Assembly (NCBI GenBank): GCA_022701365.1
Contig: JAKUHH010000177.1
Span: forward strand, 1,116,001-1,180,000
Length of the DNA stretch: 64,000 bases
Origin: Mycocentrospora acerina
Lineage: Eukaryota > Ascomycota > Dothideomycetes > Pleosporales
Direction of reading: 5' to 3'
Position 1 is the first letter of the stretch, and each line of letters opens with the position of its first letter. The notes beneath the pieces were generated by a model. That model saw only the letters and a program-made list of their open reading frames with translations, did no database searches and was not told where the DNA came from. This document shows, piece by piece, positions 21,663 through 32,620 of the stretch. A program made the position numbers and the translations under genes.

Positions 21663-22493
21663 ATGCAGCAAACAACTCCCACCTCCCAGGAGGATCCCCC
21701 CTTCCTGCGCCTCCCAATCGAACTTCGCCGCCTAATCTACAGCTTTATCCTCCCTCGCACGGCAATCTTCGATGTGCGTCTCCAGCGGGACCCTTCGCCC
21801 CCAAGATCCGAATTTAATCTGACCTACATCCGGCAGAGCAACGGTGACGGGACGTGGCGCATGCAACGCACGCTCCCACGTAGTAGCCGCGAAACTGGCA
21901 ACGACATCGTCTGGTACCGCGGCTGCACGGCTCTCCTCGCAGTAAACCGCAAGGTGCATGAAGAAACAGCAGATATGATGTACGGCGAGAATACATTTGT
22001 TATTGATGTAACGTTTGACAAGATCAACTTTCGGTATCGCTGGCGGACGCCAAATCAATTGACACCGAATCGGGTGTATGCCTACCTAAATCATTTTTCA
22101 CAAAGAAATCTAATGCGGGTGAAAAATTACGTGGTGAACGTCGAGTCTGTGGATGATTACACCGGAATGATCAAGTACAATTGTGGGGGAAGGGGGCTGG
22201 CGGCAGGAATACGAGGAAGAGTACAAGAACTTGTGGGGTTGTTGGTGGCGGTTCCTTATTTACAGAAGCTGGAGGTACATTTGATCGATGGGGCGATCAG
22301 TCGAGTGCGATTTTCAAGCGGGAGGGTACATAGGGTGCAAGACGATGCTAACCTCGTACAATCGCAGATAGTACTCGATCCGCTCAGAGCGCTGTGTGGA
22401 GTACGGAAGGCACAGGTTACCGGTGTGAGTGAGGAGTATGCTGAAAAATTGGAACAGAGCATCGTTTCTCAGCGTGAGTCGCTTCTTTCTTGA
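21663..22493 (+). CDS. 2EXR / DUF7730-type hypothetical protein
   Basis: Intronless, 276 residues from ATG 21663. The opening FLRLPIELRRLIYSFILP is the F-box-like helix pair of the 2EXR/DUF7730-type families abundant in Pezizomycotina. The mid-region ALLAVNRKVHEETADMMYGENTFVID is the second family signature. The C-terminal half has alternating Leu/Val typical of the same family (VPYLQKLEVHL). These proteins often occur as large, variable families in plant-associated fungi; molecular role unknown. No signal peptide or transmembrane segment. Confidence 0.8.
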   Translation: MQQTTPTSQEDPPFLRLPIELRRLIYSFILPRTAIFDVRLQRDPSPPRSEFNLTYIRQSNGDGTWRMQRTLPRSSRETGNDIVWYRGCTALLAVNRKVHEETADMMYGENTFVIDVTFDKINFRYRWRTPNQLTPNRVYAYLNHFSQRNLMRVKNYVVNVESVDDYTGMIKYNCGGRGLAAGIRGRVQELVGLLVAVPYLQKLEVHLIDGAISRVRFSSGRVHRVQDDANLVQSQIVLDPLRALCGVRKAQVTGVSEEYAEKLEQSIVSQRESLLS

Positions 22494-22623
22494 TACAATT
22501 CCTTTTGCCAGCTAGATTATACACCAGAGATCAGGCCTAGGACTTTGACGAGAGCTAGATTAAAGAAGAATATGCCATAGTTTATGATCGGGTACATATA
22601 TTATCATAGAGCGATAATAGAGT

Positions 22624-24357
22624 CTAATCACCACGCACTACGTTCTCAAGAGATTTAGTTGTCAAGCATGAGGTCTTTGTACATTTCGCAATATATGCAT
22701 TCTCTGAACTTACCTTATCTGCGCAAGAACAGCTCCACACAGAATAAATTTTCAATGTTCTACTCGAGTGAAATATAAAATCATCTTTGGATTTCTCTCC
22801 TTCTTCAAATACCTCCTCCCCTTTCGCAACACCGCTATTTTCTTCTCTCCCCCAACCATCTATCAATACAGAACCATCATCACCCAAATCAAACCTCATA
22901 TTCTTCGTCTTGTTCTCCCACTTATTTGCCCTTTCATCCTTGTCAACACTCCCCCGCTTCCTCGACAACCTAGTCAACCTGGGAGCCGGTTCACACTTCT
23001 TCAACCAAGGAGGAGATTCATACTCTTGAGGATTGTCTAAGATAAAATCATCTTATCGGTGTTTCCTTTTCAATGATCTTAACTGGCAGTTCGTACTGGT
23101 CTTTTCTTCCTCTTTGTCCCCTTCACCCTCCCTCTCGTCTTGAATTGATACTGAAGACCCAAAAAGGTAGTAATCCCTCACTCTATCACTATTCTCAACA
23201 TAATCAGAATATTCTGCTCTGCGATTACTCTTCTTCTTCTTGCCAGGTTTAAATCTGAAGGCGGGTTCATTTCTCCAAAGCCTTGTGTGATATCCCCATC
23301 AACCCATCAACCCATCCATGCCTGAACTCTTCTCCACGTATTTTCTATTCTGTATTACCCTCTCCCTCCTTTCCTCCCTGCTCATACTCTCCCATCTCTC
23401 TTTCCTCTGCCAAAACATAACCAATACTCCAAGTTCCCTCTCGATTCTCTCCTTGTTGAATGTCATCCCATCGTCCCTACCCCTCGCGTCCAAACATCTC
23501 ACTTTTTTTCTCTCCTGCCGATCATCCATATGATCACTCAATATGCGCTTAGCTAGCTCACGCACACGCTCCGTAGGGTCATATACCTCACAGCGTTGGT
23601 GGTCTGCAACACCTTCCGGAAACCGATCAAGGTAGGATTTGACTTGGATTTTCCAACTTCCTTTGTCGTTTACAGGGTCATTGATATCTCAATGAAGGAC
23701 CAAGCGTTTGTGGTTACCATTGCAGAGAGAAATATCAATTGTAACCAAGCTTGGGGGAGGACTATGATGCGAACATGCTCGGTGAATGGTACGTTTTCGG
23801 CACTGAATTGCTGTGTCGGAGACAAGATAAGGAAGACCGGAGAAATTACGAGCATTTGTGTCTGAAGCTTGAAAAAACACTGAATTGGATGTTGTGTTTG
23901 GATGGCCGTTAATGTCCATTGGTATCGTAGAGGGCGTGGTCGTGAAGAGGTAAGCTTCCTCTGTTATAAACTGCCCTCTTTCTCGAGTTTGACGTAGTTT
24001 CTCCGCCTCGTTGGCACGAACTTGGTCCAGCGCCAGACGGGTGTTTTCAAGTTGTTCGGCAGTCAGTTGGATGGCTTTGTGTTGCTGTATCTCTTCCGGT
24101 ATGGGCCTTTGACCACCCTGTTTGGCTTCTTCTAGAGTCCTCCTGAAGATGTCTGAGTAGAGTAGAGACTTCGGTTTCGGTTTCGTATGTGCATCCTTCT
24201 CATTTGCATTCTCATTTTGCATCTGAATTCCATTTTCTTCTGCATCAACAATTTTCTCGACATTCTTTGGGCTATGTAGGTAGAATTGTTGACCACGACC
24301 AGTATCGGTGTTCTTTTCTGGTCCCATCTCGTTGTTTAAAAAGAAAAAGTCAGACAT
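22624..24357 (-). CDS. Five-exon orphan protein with introns that are all multiples of three
   Basis: From ATG 24357 one frame runs about 1.7 kb with only three internal stops, and each sits inside a GT-AG candidate intron of multiple-of-three length: 23661-23717 (57 bp), 23255-23311 (57 bp) and 23037-23096 (60 bp, ending TTATCTTAG). A fourth intron, 22645-22713 (69 bp, AAG|GTAAGT), lies near the end. Proposed exons 23718-24357, 23312-23660, 23097-23254, 22714-23036 and 22624-22644 give about 496 residues. The product is hydrophilic and Lys/Glu/Arg-rich, with charged helices (RRTLEEAKQGGQRPIPEE; VRELAKRILSDHMDD; RWESMSREERRERV) and a KPGKKKKSNRR patch, possibly nuclear. I recognise no domain. 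The weakest junction is 23255-23311, whose donor lies in an 8-bp duplication; a pseudogene with in-frame stops is the alternative. Confidence 0.6.
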
Positions 24358-25202
24358 GAAAATAAATGGTGAAGATATGGTATATAAGGGGTGTACTTCA
24401 TTTTACTAAACGTATATACTCTGCGTGCGGAACCATTTTAAATCAACCTTTGACCTCTCCCTTGAAAGCAGCTTATCTCTCAAAGATGCGCTTGAGACAG
24501 ACTATATTGTGATGCTTTGTGTTAACGGAATGTTTGCGCGGATTGTCACGGTTTTTAAACCCGTTATAGTGTGATTAACACAAGAACATTGTGGTGATTT
24601 CAAGAAACGCTTCAAGGTATTCAACAAAGGAATTACGGAAGGCAATCGCATCGAGGAAGCGAACTGTGAACATTAACAGAATCAAGTTTCATGTCAAAGA
24701 GAGAGATGAGAATTAAATATCCGGCTATACGACATTGATTTTTAGCAGAGAAAGTCAAGCCCTTCACTAATACCGCCGAGTTTATGAAAGTTGCGAAATA
24801 TGTATTTTGAAGGTCGACGTGATTTTGTAGCAGGAAAGGTCGATCCATATTGAAACAGATAAGCTGACAAAAACAAATTCGTAGTTAAACAATTCTAGTA
24901 CGTCATATCTCTTGCTTCAAGATGATTATACTTCTTGATCGTGTTGAGACCAAATTCCCACAAACAGCTCGTAAACGTCCCCCTTCCAAACGCCAATCCA
25001 TTCTAGTCAACGTTATGTTATGTAATCGATGATCGTTGCATAAACGATATACAACGAGAGCGCCAGAATTGAATATCCCTACTAGTCCAAGAAAAAACGT
25101 ATGTTGAACTCAATCCAACAGGCGCGCTGAGAGAATAAAAAGTTGAAAAAAGCGTCGCCAGCCTGTATGTTGCGTTATACATTTCAAAGTCAAAGTCAAA
25201 TT
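24358..25202. other. Intergenic spacer, AT-rich
   Basis: 845 bp between the start of the orphan gene and the 3' end of the GDP-mannose transporter, both on the minus strand. No gene, RNA or repeat array recognised. Confidence 0.55.
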
Positions 25203-26489
25203 CTACGACTTAAGGCTGTCCCTCATGCTCTGGCTGCTTGCGCTGAGTGGCACGTTGGTGACGGGGAGAATGTTCTTCGGCTTGCTGTTTTGTCGTACTT
25301 TGGCAAGGGCGTAGACAATACCACTGATGAAACCAACAAAGATAGCAGAAACACTTCCAAACGTGACAGGCGCATCAAAGAATATGAGACCACTGAGGGC
25401 AATAGGGAGCTTGTTCAGGGCACCGACCATTGAGTAGGTAGTGGATGAAGTGACTCGGACAGCCCAGGCAGAGGTGTAGGAGATGAAGACGGTTGAGAGA
25501 CCAGAGACGAGCATGACGATCATGACCGTGTTGCGCTGCTCCGGAGGGAAGTTCTTTTGGATGTTGGCGGATGACCAGTCCTCGATCAAAATGGATGCGA
25601 CAAGCAAGACGGGGATAGTGAGGAGATTGTTGTAGTACATTGCTATTGGGTATTAGCAGGTTATTGTTACTTAGTATTGCTGAGTGAGCTTACTGTCAAA
25701 ATCCTTGAAGTTTGTAAGCTTGATGCGCTTCCTCATGCCCAGAACGTAAGTTGCAGTGCAGAGGCAGTTGAACATCATCCACAGGTAACCGGCATGGAGG
25801 GTTGACATGGCGTCCACTGCTACGTTTGAGGCGTGGCCATAGTTGGCCAGAGCGTGTTGAATGTCTGCCCAGGCCGCAATGACGGAGCTCATGACCATCA
25901 GTCCAAAAGAGAACAGCGCCATGGATGTGACGGAGCCACCGAACCACAGTACTTCTCCGTACGCGATTAGGATAATTGTCAGGTTCTTGAAGATAGTGTA
26001 GACAGGGATCGAAAGGAACTTCAGCGCCCAGGTGCTCGTGTAGATCATGCCAATCAGGAGGAGGGAGATGGGGAACCCTGGTTCTGTAAGTTTATGCTAT
26101 TGAATTGATCGCACTGGTTGCGCTTACATTTTCTTGCTTCTTCGCTGTTGAAGTCCCTATATGTGATGATTCCAAGGGCCTTGCAAGTGGAGATGGCTGC
26201 TACACAGACGACGGCCTGTGGTTTTGTTAGAAGGAGTAGTTGAAAGCTGAGTGGATTATCGCACCTGCACAGCAAGCAGAAAGAAAGGCAAGTTGAAATC
26301 CACGCCAGACAAGACGTATTTGTTCGTGACCGTCATCATGATGGAGGAGCCGCAGTACGCGAGAACGGCGGCTACGGGATTCTCTGTCACGGCCACGCTT
26401 CGCTGCGTAGAAGAACGCGAGGGAGGTGTCGCGGCGCGGAACTCCTTGGGCACCGCGTTGTAGTCATCGCTCTTCTTGTCGTCGGCCAT
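25203..26489 (-). CDS. VRG4: Golgi GDP-mannose transporter
   Basis: Exons 26265-26489, 26128-26215, 25694-26077 and 25203-25642 (GT-AG introns of 49, 50 and 51 bp) give 378 residues. It imports GDP-mannose into the Golgi lumen in exchange for GMP, feeding mannan and N-glycan synthesis. Support: a Ser/Arg-rich cytosolic N-terminus; about ten membrane segments; TIFKNLTIILIAYGEVLWFG, a hallmark of the Vrg4/Gmt family; and the GALNK nucleotide-binding motif (MVGALNKLPIAL) near residue 303. The start MADDKKSDDYN is the first ATG. The upstream frame is open but low-complexity. Distinct from the SLC35E3-like carrier at 9559. Confidence 0.95.
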
Positions 26490-26985
26490 GGTGTTGTTGG
26501 AACGGGGGGTGAATGCGCGCAGCGGACGTGCAGTCGTCGAGACGGGCGGGAAGCGAACGGACGGTCGGCGCAAGCGGTGAGCGGGTTCGAGGGTCCCAAG
26601 ATGGCAGTGGGAGAGAGCGAAAGACTGAACGAGACAGGAGAGAGATGTCAAAAGGAAAAGGGAGCCCCGTAGCTAAGCCAGGGTCCATAGAAGGACGCGT
26701 TGCAGACATTAGACTGATTAGCGAAAGCTTGGCTCTTCCGAGGGGAACTTTGCAACGCCTCTAAATGAGCGCAGGCTGAAAATTATTCACCACCAACGCC
26801 CTGAATCTTAGTACGGAAGCCTCTCCGCTGTCAAAAAAGATTGATACAGCACGCCCTTCCCGTCTGCCGCATTCCCAACGGTTGTGCAAAAGAGCGTCGA
26901 TATCGTAACTGTTTCCAAATTTGGCCAATAGCCACGTGACTACGATAATACCCCCTTTATCCTATCAACCAGCAACCACAAGGAA
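26490..26985. promoter_or_regulatory. Divergent promoter region, GDP-mannose transporter / PLP1-like gene
   Basis: 496 bp between divergent start codons, GC-rich next to the transporter. No specific site identified. Confidence 0.5.
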
Positions 26986-27675
26986 ATGTCCACGTTAGAC
27001 CCAAAAGTTGCCTCGCTTGTCGACAATGCGACCAGGGAGGACGACTCGGATGAAGATGCCCTGATCGCTGCTCTAGAAGACGACTCAGAACTAGATGCTT
27101 TCCGTGAGCAACGTCTCCAACAATTGCACTCCGAGTTCGACAAAGCGCGACGACTGAGAGCAAATGAACATGGAACGTACACAGAGATTAAAGACGAGAA
27201 GGCGTTGATGGACATAACCACTAGTACTAAGCTATGTGTTGTTCACTTTTCCAAGCCAGACTTCAATCGCTGCCGCATCATGGATACGCATCTTGAGGTC
27301 AGTCCCGACGCGTTCTGGACGTAGTCGATACATAGAATTGGTATTGACGAAAATCAGTCCCTTGCGCCATCCCACTACGAGGCTCGAATTTTGAAGATCA
27401 ATGTCGACAATTGCCCGTTCTTGGTCACTAAGTTGAAGATCCAGGTCTTGCCCTGTGTCATCGCGTTCGTAGATGGCATAGGAGTGGACCGCATCATCGG
27501 GTTCGAAGGCCTTGGTCGAAACCCTGACAACTTCACTTCGCGGGAACTGGAAAACAGACTAATCATGTCAGAAGTCTTTGCAAGGAACAAAGTCACAGAC
27601 GAAGATGAGCGACGGAGGCTGCAACGAAGCCAGGTAGCTCAGAAGGAGGAGGAGAATGATGATGATTGGGATTGA
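26986..27675 (+). CDS. PLP1: Phosducin-like / TXNDC9-type thioredoxin-fold protein
   Basis: Exons 26986-27297 and 27358-27675 (60-bp intron GTCAGT...AAATCAG) give 209 residues. The order is an acidic helical N-terminus (DDSDEDALIAALEDD), a helix ending in ANEHGTYTEI, and a thioredoxin fold from about residue 75. LCVVHFSKPDFNRCRIMD replaces the CxxC redox site and retains one Cys, and KINVDNCPFLVTKLKIQVLP and a GFEGLG block follow. This is the pattern of TXNDC9 and yeast Plp1, which modulate CCT chaperonin folding of tubulin and actin. The C-terminus is Asp/Glu-rich and ends in DDDWD. A redox role is unlikely. Confidence 0.88.
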
Positions 27676-28220
27676 GAAGACGTGCTGAGTTATCGATCCG
27701 GTCACGAAGCGTCAAGTACGCTCAGGGCACAGTTTTGATGAGGAAGAGATAGCAGAAGAAGTGACGGCGTTGTGTAGGTCTGCTAGTGTCACGGATCAAG
27801 CACTGTCTCAAAAACTTTCCTCTTGGTATGGCAGAGGTTGCATGCTAGAAAATTACAAGGTTTTTGGATTTCGGCAAAAGGGCGTATAGCTGTTTGCCCA
27901 AGTAAACAAGAGTAAGAAGCAACAAATTGCGCAACTATAGCCACATGTGAAAATACTGCGTAGATGTAAACTCTTGAGAAGATACTCAACATGCCAACCA
28001 AGCAACAAACGCATCGGTATCTGCATCTCCAAACAAGAAGCAAATGTCGATCAACAAGCGATTAGAAAATGCTAGAAGCCCCAGCCAATAAAAACTGACC
28101 AATCCCGATGACGAATGACGCCATCCTCTCAGAACTTATTACTCTTTGAGACCCAACCCAGAAAACATCCTCGAACCATAACCCCGCCTCAACCCCTCCA
28201 CCTAAACCACCACCGCAAAA
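27676..28220. other. Tandem intergenic region PLP1-like to ADI1
   Basis: 545 bp holding the 3' flank of one plus-strand gene and the promoter and leader of the next. The last 100 bp are C-rich (CCACC tracts). No gene seen. Confidence 0.5.
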
Positions 28221-28898
28221 ATGAAGGCATACTGGTTCGACAACCTCCCTGTACGCCTCACCCTTGCCCCCCAAGCAACCAACTCGCCGACCTAACACCT
28301 TCCCAGGGCGACCAGCGCCTCCCCCACAATTCTGGCCACGATGTCCCCGCCTCATACCTCGCCAACCTCGGCGTAATCTATCAGCACTGCGAGGAGGTAT
28401 CTGCTGTCGACGCAATTGCCACATCACGTTCGTATAAGAACCGAGATGAAATTACAGTGTCACCTGAGAAGATGGGCGAGATTTACGAGGAGAAAGTAAA
28501 GAGCTTCTTCCACGAGCATTTGCACGAGGATGAGGAGATTAGATACATTCTTGACGGCGGAGGTTATTTCGACGTCAGGAGTGAGGGGGATGATTGGGTG
28601 AGGATTTGGTTGGAGAAGGGCGATTTGATAGTCTTGCCCAGTGGGATCTATCACCGATTCACGACGGATGAGAAAAATGTGAGTTGTTTTCTTGTCAGGG
28701 TTGTTTGTTGGGCTAGAGAAAGAGAAAGAAGGCTGAATATTTGTGTGCTGACTTTTGATTGCGTAGTACACAAAGGCAATGCGCCTCTTCAAGGATGAGC
28801 CAAAATGGACACCGCTTAACAGGGGCGAAGAGACGGATGAGAATCAGTACCGGAAGGAGTATCTTAAGGCGAGGGAGGGACTTGCTGTGGGACAGTAA
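28221..28898 (+). CDS. ADI1: Acireductone dioxygenase (methionine salvage)
   Basis: Exons 28221-28250, 28307-28678 and 28767-28898 (introns 56 and 88 bp, GT-AG) give 177 residues, the usual size. It oxidises acireductone to formate and 2-keto-4-methylthiobutyrate, the last steps of the methionine salvage pathway, in cytosol and nucleus. The cupin metal site is intact: FFHEHLHEDEEIR supplies the HxH and Glu ligands and PSGIYHRF supplies the distal His. The first exon encodes only MKAYWFDNLP, a conserved start, which fixes the ATG. The stop is within CAGTAAGT, which resembles a donor, but the length matches the family. Confidence 0.95.
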
Positions 28899-29339
28899 GT
28901 ATGCATCGATCCGATGCTGAGGCCTTGTTTGTGACGAGCAGACCAAGTCATGCGAACATGATGGTTCTGAATACATGCAAAATGTGAGATGTCACTTCTC
29001 ATAAACTCTTTTTTTCTGTCTCCATGTTTCCTATTTTCCAGGTCTATTAATCTTGATATTCTTTCGATCCTTTCTTTTTTCCAACCGCCCTTATACTCTC
29101 TCCCTCAACATGTAAAAGAGGCAGGTCACACAGTTTCATTCATAACCTGGTCTAGCGCATACACCTCCGAGTTTGCATTTCGAACGGGCATTGCGCAGCA
29201 ACCATGTATGTTGCAGTTCCGAGTTGTGTAACATTCCCTTGTCATTTAACATGTATACATCAAGCACTTTTGCTCTCACAGTCTACATATCTCTCTTCTC
29301 TCCCCTTCCTCTTGCCCCGTCTTATTTCATCTTCTCAAA
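28899..29339. other. Intergenic region ADI1 to low-complexity gene
   Basis: 441 bp, pyrimidine-rich toward the next start (long CT tracts), consistent with a fungal core promoter and leader. No gene seen. Confidence 0.5.
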
Positions 29340-30317
29340 ATGTTCCACCTCCTGCCCTGGGGCCCAAATAGCCCCTTCACACCCTACGCACGCATAACGC
29401 CATTTCCTCCCCCGCGCCAAACCCCCCAGACTTTCATACCCTGTCCCCGTCCCCGTCCTTGCCCTCAGACATCCCCACCTCCTCGCCGCCAAGCCCCCCA
29501 CCAATACCAATACCAGCACCTTCACCAGCGCCAACATCTCCATGGCCAGACCTCCCTCTTCACAATCGAAGGCTCAGACTTTGAGATCCCAGAACAAATA
29601 GACTCATCTCTTCCGTATTATTATCAACGCCACCATCCTCATTACTGCCCCCATCATCATCGTCATCACCACCACCACCGTCACCAAAACCCTGATAACG
29701 ACCCACCCCTTTCCTCCTCCTCCTCCTCCTCCTCTTCTTCTTTTTCTTCTTCCAGCTCCTCCACTCCCTTCACTGACCCCACCCCTCGCTACCCTACCCC
29801 GCCCCCTTCCTTCCGCCACGCAACATTTCTCCTCCCACCGCACGCCCCCTCTCTATCCCGCGACGAAATCCTCGTGTTGCCCCACCACCTCACACGTCTG
29901 CGTCTCCGGATCTACACCTCAGATAGCCAGGCTGTGCAGACGCTTCGTGTGGCGGTGGCGGGGGATATGCGGTTGAATGACGTGCTGGGGCAGACTGTGC
30001 CGTGCGTGGGGGAGGGAGAGGGAGAGGGAGAGGGACAGGGACAGGGACAAGGACAGGGACATGTGAGGGCCTGTGTTAAGCGCGGGGGGCGATGGGTGGA
30101 AGTAGGGCTGGGAGGGAAGGTGGGAGGTTTAGGTGGGTTTGAGGAAGAAGAGGGGGTGGAAGTGCAAGTTCGAATTCAGATTCAAGTTGGGTGTGAAAAG
30201 AGGAATGCGGAGAAGTACCGGCATGCAGGCGGATCAAGGAGGGGGAAGGAAAGGGAGAAGGAAAGGGAACTTGATTTGGAACAGGGAGTTGAGAAATTGG
30301 ACATGACTGGTTTCTAG
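29340..30317 (+). CDS. Low-complexity hypothetical protein (Pro/His/Ser-rich)
   Basis: Intronless frame of 325 residues, with ATG in context CAAAATG after a pyrimidine-rich leader. The N-terminal half is Pro/Gln/His/Tyr-rich, then come a His run (HRHHHHHRH) and a long Ser run. A more ordered block follows, about residues 165-225 (RDEILVLPHHLTRLRLRIYT, TLRVAVAGDMRLNDVLGQ). A (GEGE/GQGQ) stretch then reflects a GGGAGA/GGGACA microsatellite in the DNA, and the C-terminus is highly charged. The ordered block resembles a ubiquitin-like or beta-rich fold only vaguely, so I assign no family. That block, and codon positions staying open through several repeats, argue for a real gene. Confidence 0.5.
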   Translation: MFHLLPWGPNSPFTPYARITPFPPPRQTPQTFIPCPRPRPCPQTSPPPRRQAPHQYQYQHLHQRQHLHGQTSLFTIEGSDFEIPEQIDSSLPYYYQRHHPHYCPHHHRHHHHHRHQNPDNDPPLSSSSSSSSSSFSSSSSSTPFTDPTPRYPTPPPSFRHATFLLPPHAPSLSRDEILVLPHHLTRLRLRIYTSDSQAVQTLRVAVAGDMRLNDVLGQTVPCVGEGEGEGEGQGQGQGQGHVRACVKRGGRWVEVGLGGKVGGLGGFEEEEGVEVQVRIQIQVGCEKRNAEKYRHAGGSRRGKEREKERELDLEQGVEKLDMTGF

Positions 30318-30757
30318 GCGGCATTTTTGCGCTTGACAGTTTGTTTGTTGCCTTGCATATGCGTCCCCAGTTGCAAGAAAGTTGTAATTTTTTCTGGTCA
30401 TAAGACACTGGTATTGGTGTTTTTCTCTACATACCGCAGAATCAGATCGAAATCTGACCTCAACACTTGACTATACTCGCCCTGACACGCAAAAGAAAGG
30501 TAAACACCGTATCCCGACATTTCCTCAATCGAGCAAAACGTTTTCGTGGCCAATCTTGGCGTGTGCCACGCATCGCCTTTGACAGGGAGGGAGACATGTC
30601 GAATAATACGCAAAACAAAGAAGATGCCTATCCGTGATCGTCCCGAGCCTGGTTCCTCAGCTACCGCATCCATTTTGTGCTTCAGTTATGGATGCCTGAC
30701 CCATCTCTTAGTTTTCCTGAGAAGTTTCTGCCACGCGGACCCAATGGTTTCTGCGCC
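30318..30757. other. Convergent 3' spacer before histone H2A.Z
   Basis: 440 bp between convergent stops. One 91-codon minus-strand frame (30398-30673) exists just downstream of H2A.Z but has no family signature and probably lies in its 3' UTR. Confidence 0.5.
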
Positions 30758-31339
30758 CTATGCCTCTGGCTTGCCAGCCTTCTTCTTCTGTTCGACCTTG
30801 AGCAGCAATGCGCGGTTGATGTGTGGCAGAACACCTCCGAAAGCAATCGTGGCACGGATGAGTGTGTCGAGTTCTTCGTCACCGCGGATAGCGAGCTGTA
30901 GATGACGTGGCGTGATGCGCTTGACCTTGAGATCCTTGGCGGCGTTGCCTGCAAGTTCAAGAACTTCGGCAGTCAAGTATTCCAGAACAGCGGTGAGATA
31001 GATGGAGGCTTTGGCGCCAATGCGCGTCTTCTGGCGCGTGATGGTTCGGAGGTGGCGCTTTATGCGACCGCAGGGAAACTGTCGGAAGGACGCATTGTCA
31101 GCGCGTCATCTATTTGAGGCCTATGCAAATGCGCGGGGCGATGCGATTGGGCATCGATAAGACATGGTGTTGGGCGGCTGCTCACCTGAAGGCCAGCTTT
31201 GGCAGAGTGCGACTTGGTTGTCTTGACATGGTCGCCTTTTCCTCCAGTCTTTCCGCCAGTCTTTCCTATGAAGGCTGTCAGCTCTCGGAAGCTGTGATGA
31301 CGCGATTTACACTCAGCGCGTACCTTTGCCGCCAGCCAT
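30758..31339 (-). CDS. HTZ1: Histone variant H2A.Z
   Basis: Exons 31324-31339, 31186-31265 and 30758-31078 (introns 58 and 107 bp, GT-AG) give 138 residues. The N-tail is Gly/Lys-rich (MAGGKGKTGGKTGGKGD) with acetylatable lysines. The histone fold is unmistakable: FPCGRIKRHLRTITRQKTR, AVLEYLTAEVLELAGN, and the H2A.Z-type docking/acidic patch (RGDEELDTLIRATIAFGG). It replaces H2A at promoters and is deposited by SWR1 and evicted by INO80, whose ATPase is encoded at 11990-17289. The 16-nt first coding exon makes the start easy to miss. Divergent from striatin. Confidence 0.97.
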
Positions 31340-32620
31340 GACTAGTCACTATTTTCAGTTGGTGTCGGTGTCGATAATATCAATAAGGGTGCGCGACCGA
31401 GAGTTCCGAGTTTGGGGGCGCGTTCGATGTTGTTCGGTTAGCGGGAGGTGGGGTGGTTGGGTGGTGTTGAAGTCTGCAAGGAACTTGTTGTTGCAGCCTC
31501 GATGCGCGTTATGTAACCCGATACGGATTGGGAAGGACCGTGCACCAGCTGCTAGTCTGTGCTATCGTAAGATGTGAGGAGGAAAGCGGATTGTAGCGCC
31601 TTGTCGAACCTTGTTGGGAGAGACAGGGTACCTTTTGCAAGCCTGCCGAAGCTGCTACAGACATTGAGGCGAGTGCTGGCGGGTGAATGTCCGCAGACTA
31701 GTGTGCTTGGCAATATCAAAGCCAGAAGTGTAACTAGAGAGAGAGAAACAAAAGACGCAGCAATGCAGGACTGAAGGAAACAACGGACTGGAAGCAGCAG
31801 ACTTTGTGAAATGGACTTTTTTTTTCAAACGAGAATGAAATAGTAATGCTGTACGGGAGAGCAGATGAGAAACGTACGAACCTGCCTGTGTGGACTCGAC
31901 GCAACATGCTCTCAGAGAGAAGCAGGGCCACGGCACAAATACGCAAACACCTGAAGCGGGCAATTACCAACTGAGGACACTAGACCAGGCGCCGCAAGAG
32001 CTTCCTGGGTGCTGGGAAAGCTAGCATGCTTGGACGAAGCTGTTTGCTCTGGGCAGCATGTGGCTCGTCGCTACGCATGTGCTGAACCCTGGGAGTCGAG
32101 ACAGGACTGGAGCAGGATACAACGTTACCAGTGGTGGGCGGGACTACCGCGCATGGCACAACGCCGGAATGCTGCCACACGCAGCTGGCGGGGTGGCACA
32201 AGGATGGACGGTGCATGTTGAGATGCGCTCACACGCAATGTTCTGGAGAGCAGCTCCCGCACGGGCGTTGGAGGGCAGCGGCCGCCATTCCGAGCCATTC
32301 CGAACGGGCAAGGCGCCTTGGCGCGGCCAGCAACTCACAGGTCCCTTGGGCGGCGTCGCGACGGCGGCTCCAGACGACGATGCAGCTGCGGTAGCTGTTG
32401 ATGTTCCTGCGCGCACCGTCACTGCACCCCCGGCTACTGGCAGAGCTGTCTCTTCCGCCGCCCGAGTCCCGTGCCGCGCCCAACGCCGCCAGAGCCCCTC
32501 GAGCGCTTGAGGCCAGCGTCGACGCTTCCTGCCGACCACCGACCACCGACAACGCCGCATGCTGATCCCCGCCGCCATTCTTGCACCACGCCAGAAGATC
32601 AACACGACACACGGCCTGCC
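31340..32620. promoter_or_regulatory. Divergent promoter region, H2A.Z / striatin
   Basis: 1281 bp between divergent starts, GC-rich toward striatin. Several overlapping frames exist on both strands, none with a recognisable family. Probably long 5' leaders and promoters. Confidence 0.5.

Noticed and set aside
23053..24357. Stop-codon readthrough at the TGA and TAA codons of the orphan gene
   Set aside because: Each stop fits within a plausible short intron and the contexts are not known readthrough contexts.
30398..30673. 91-codon minus-strand frame downstream of H2A.Z
   Set aside because: No family signature; most likely H2A.Z 3' UTR.
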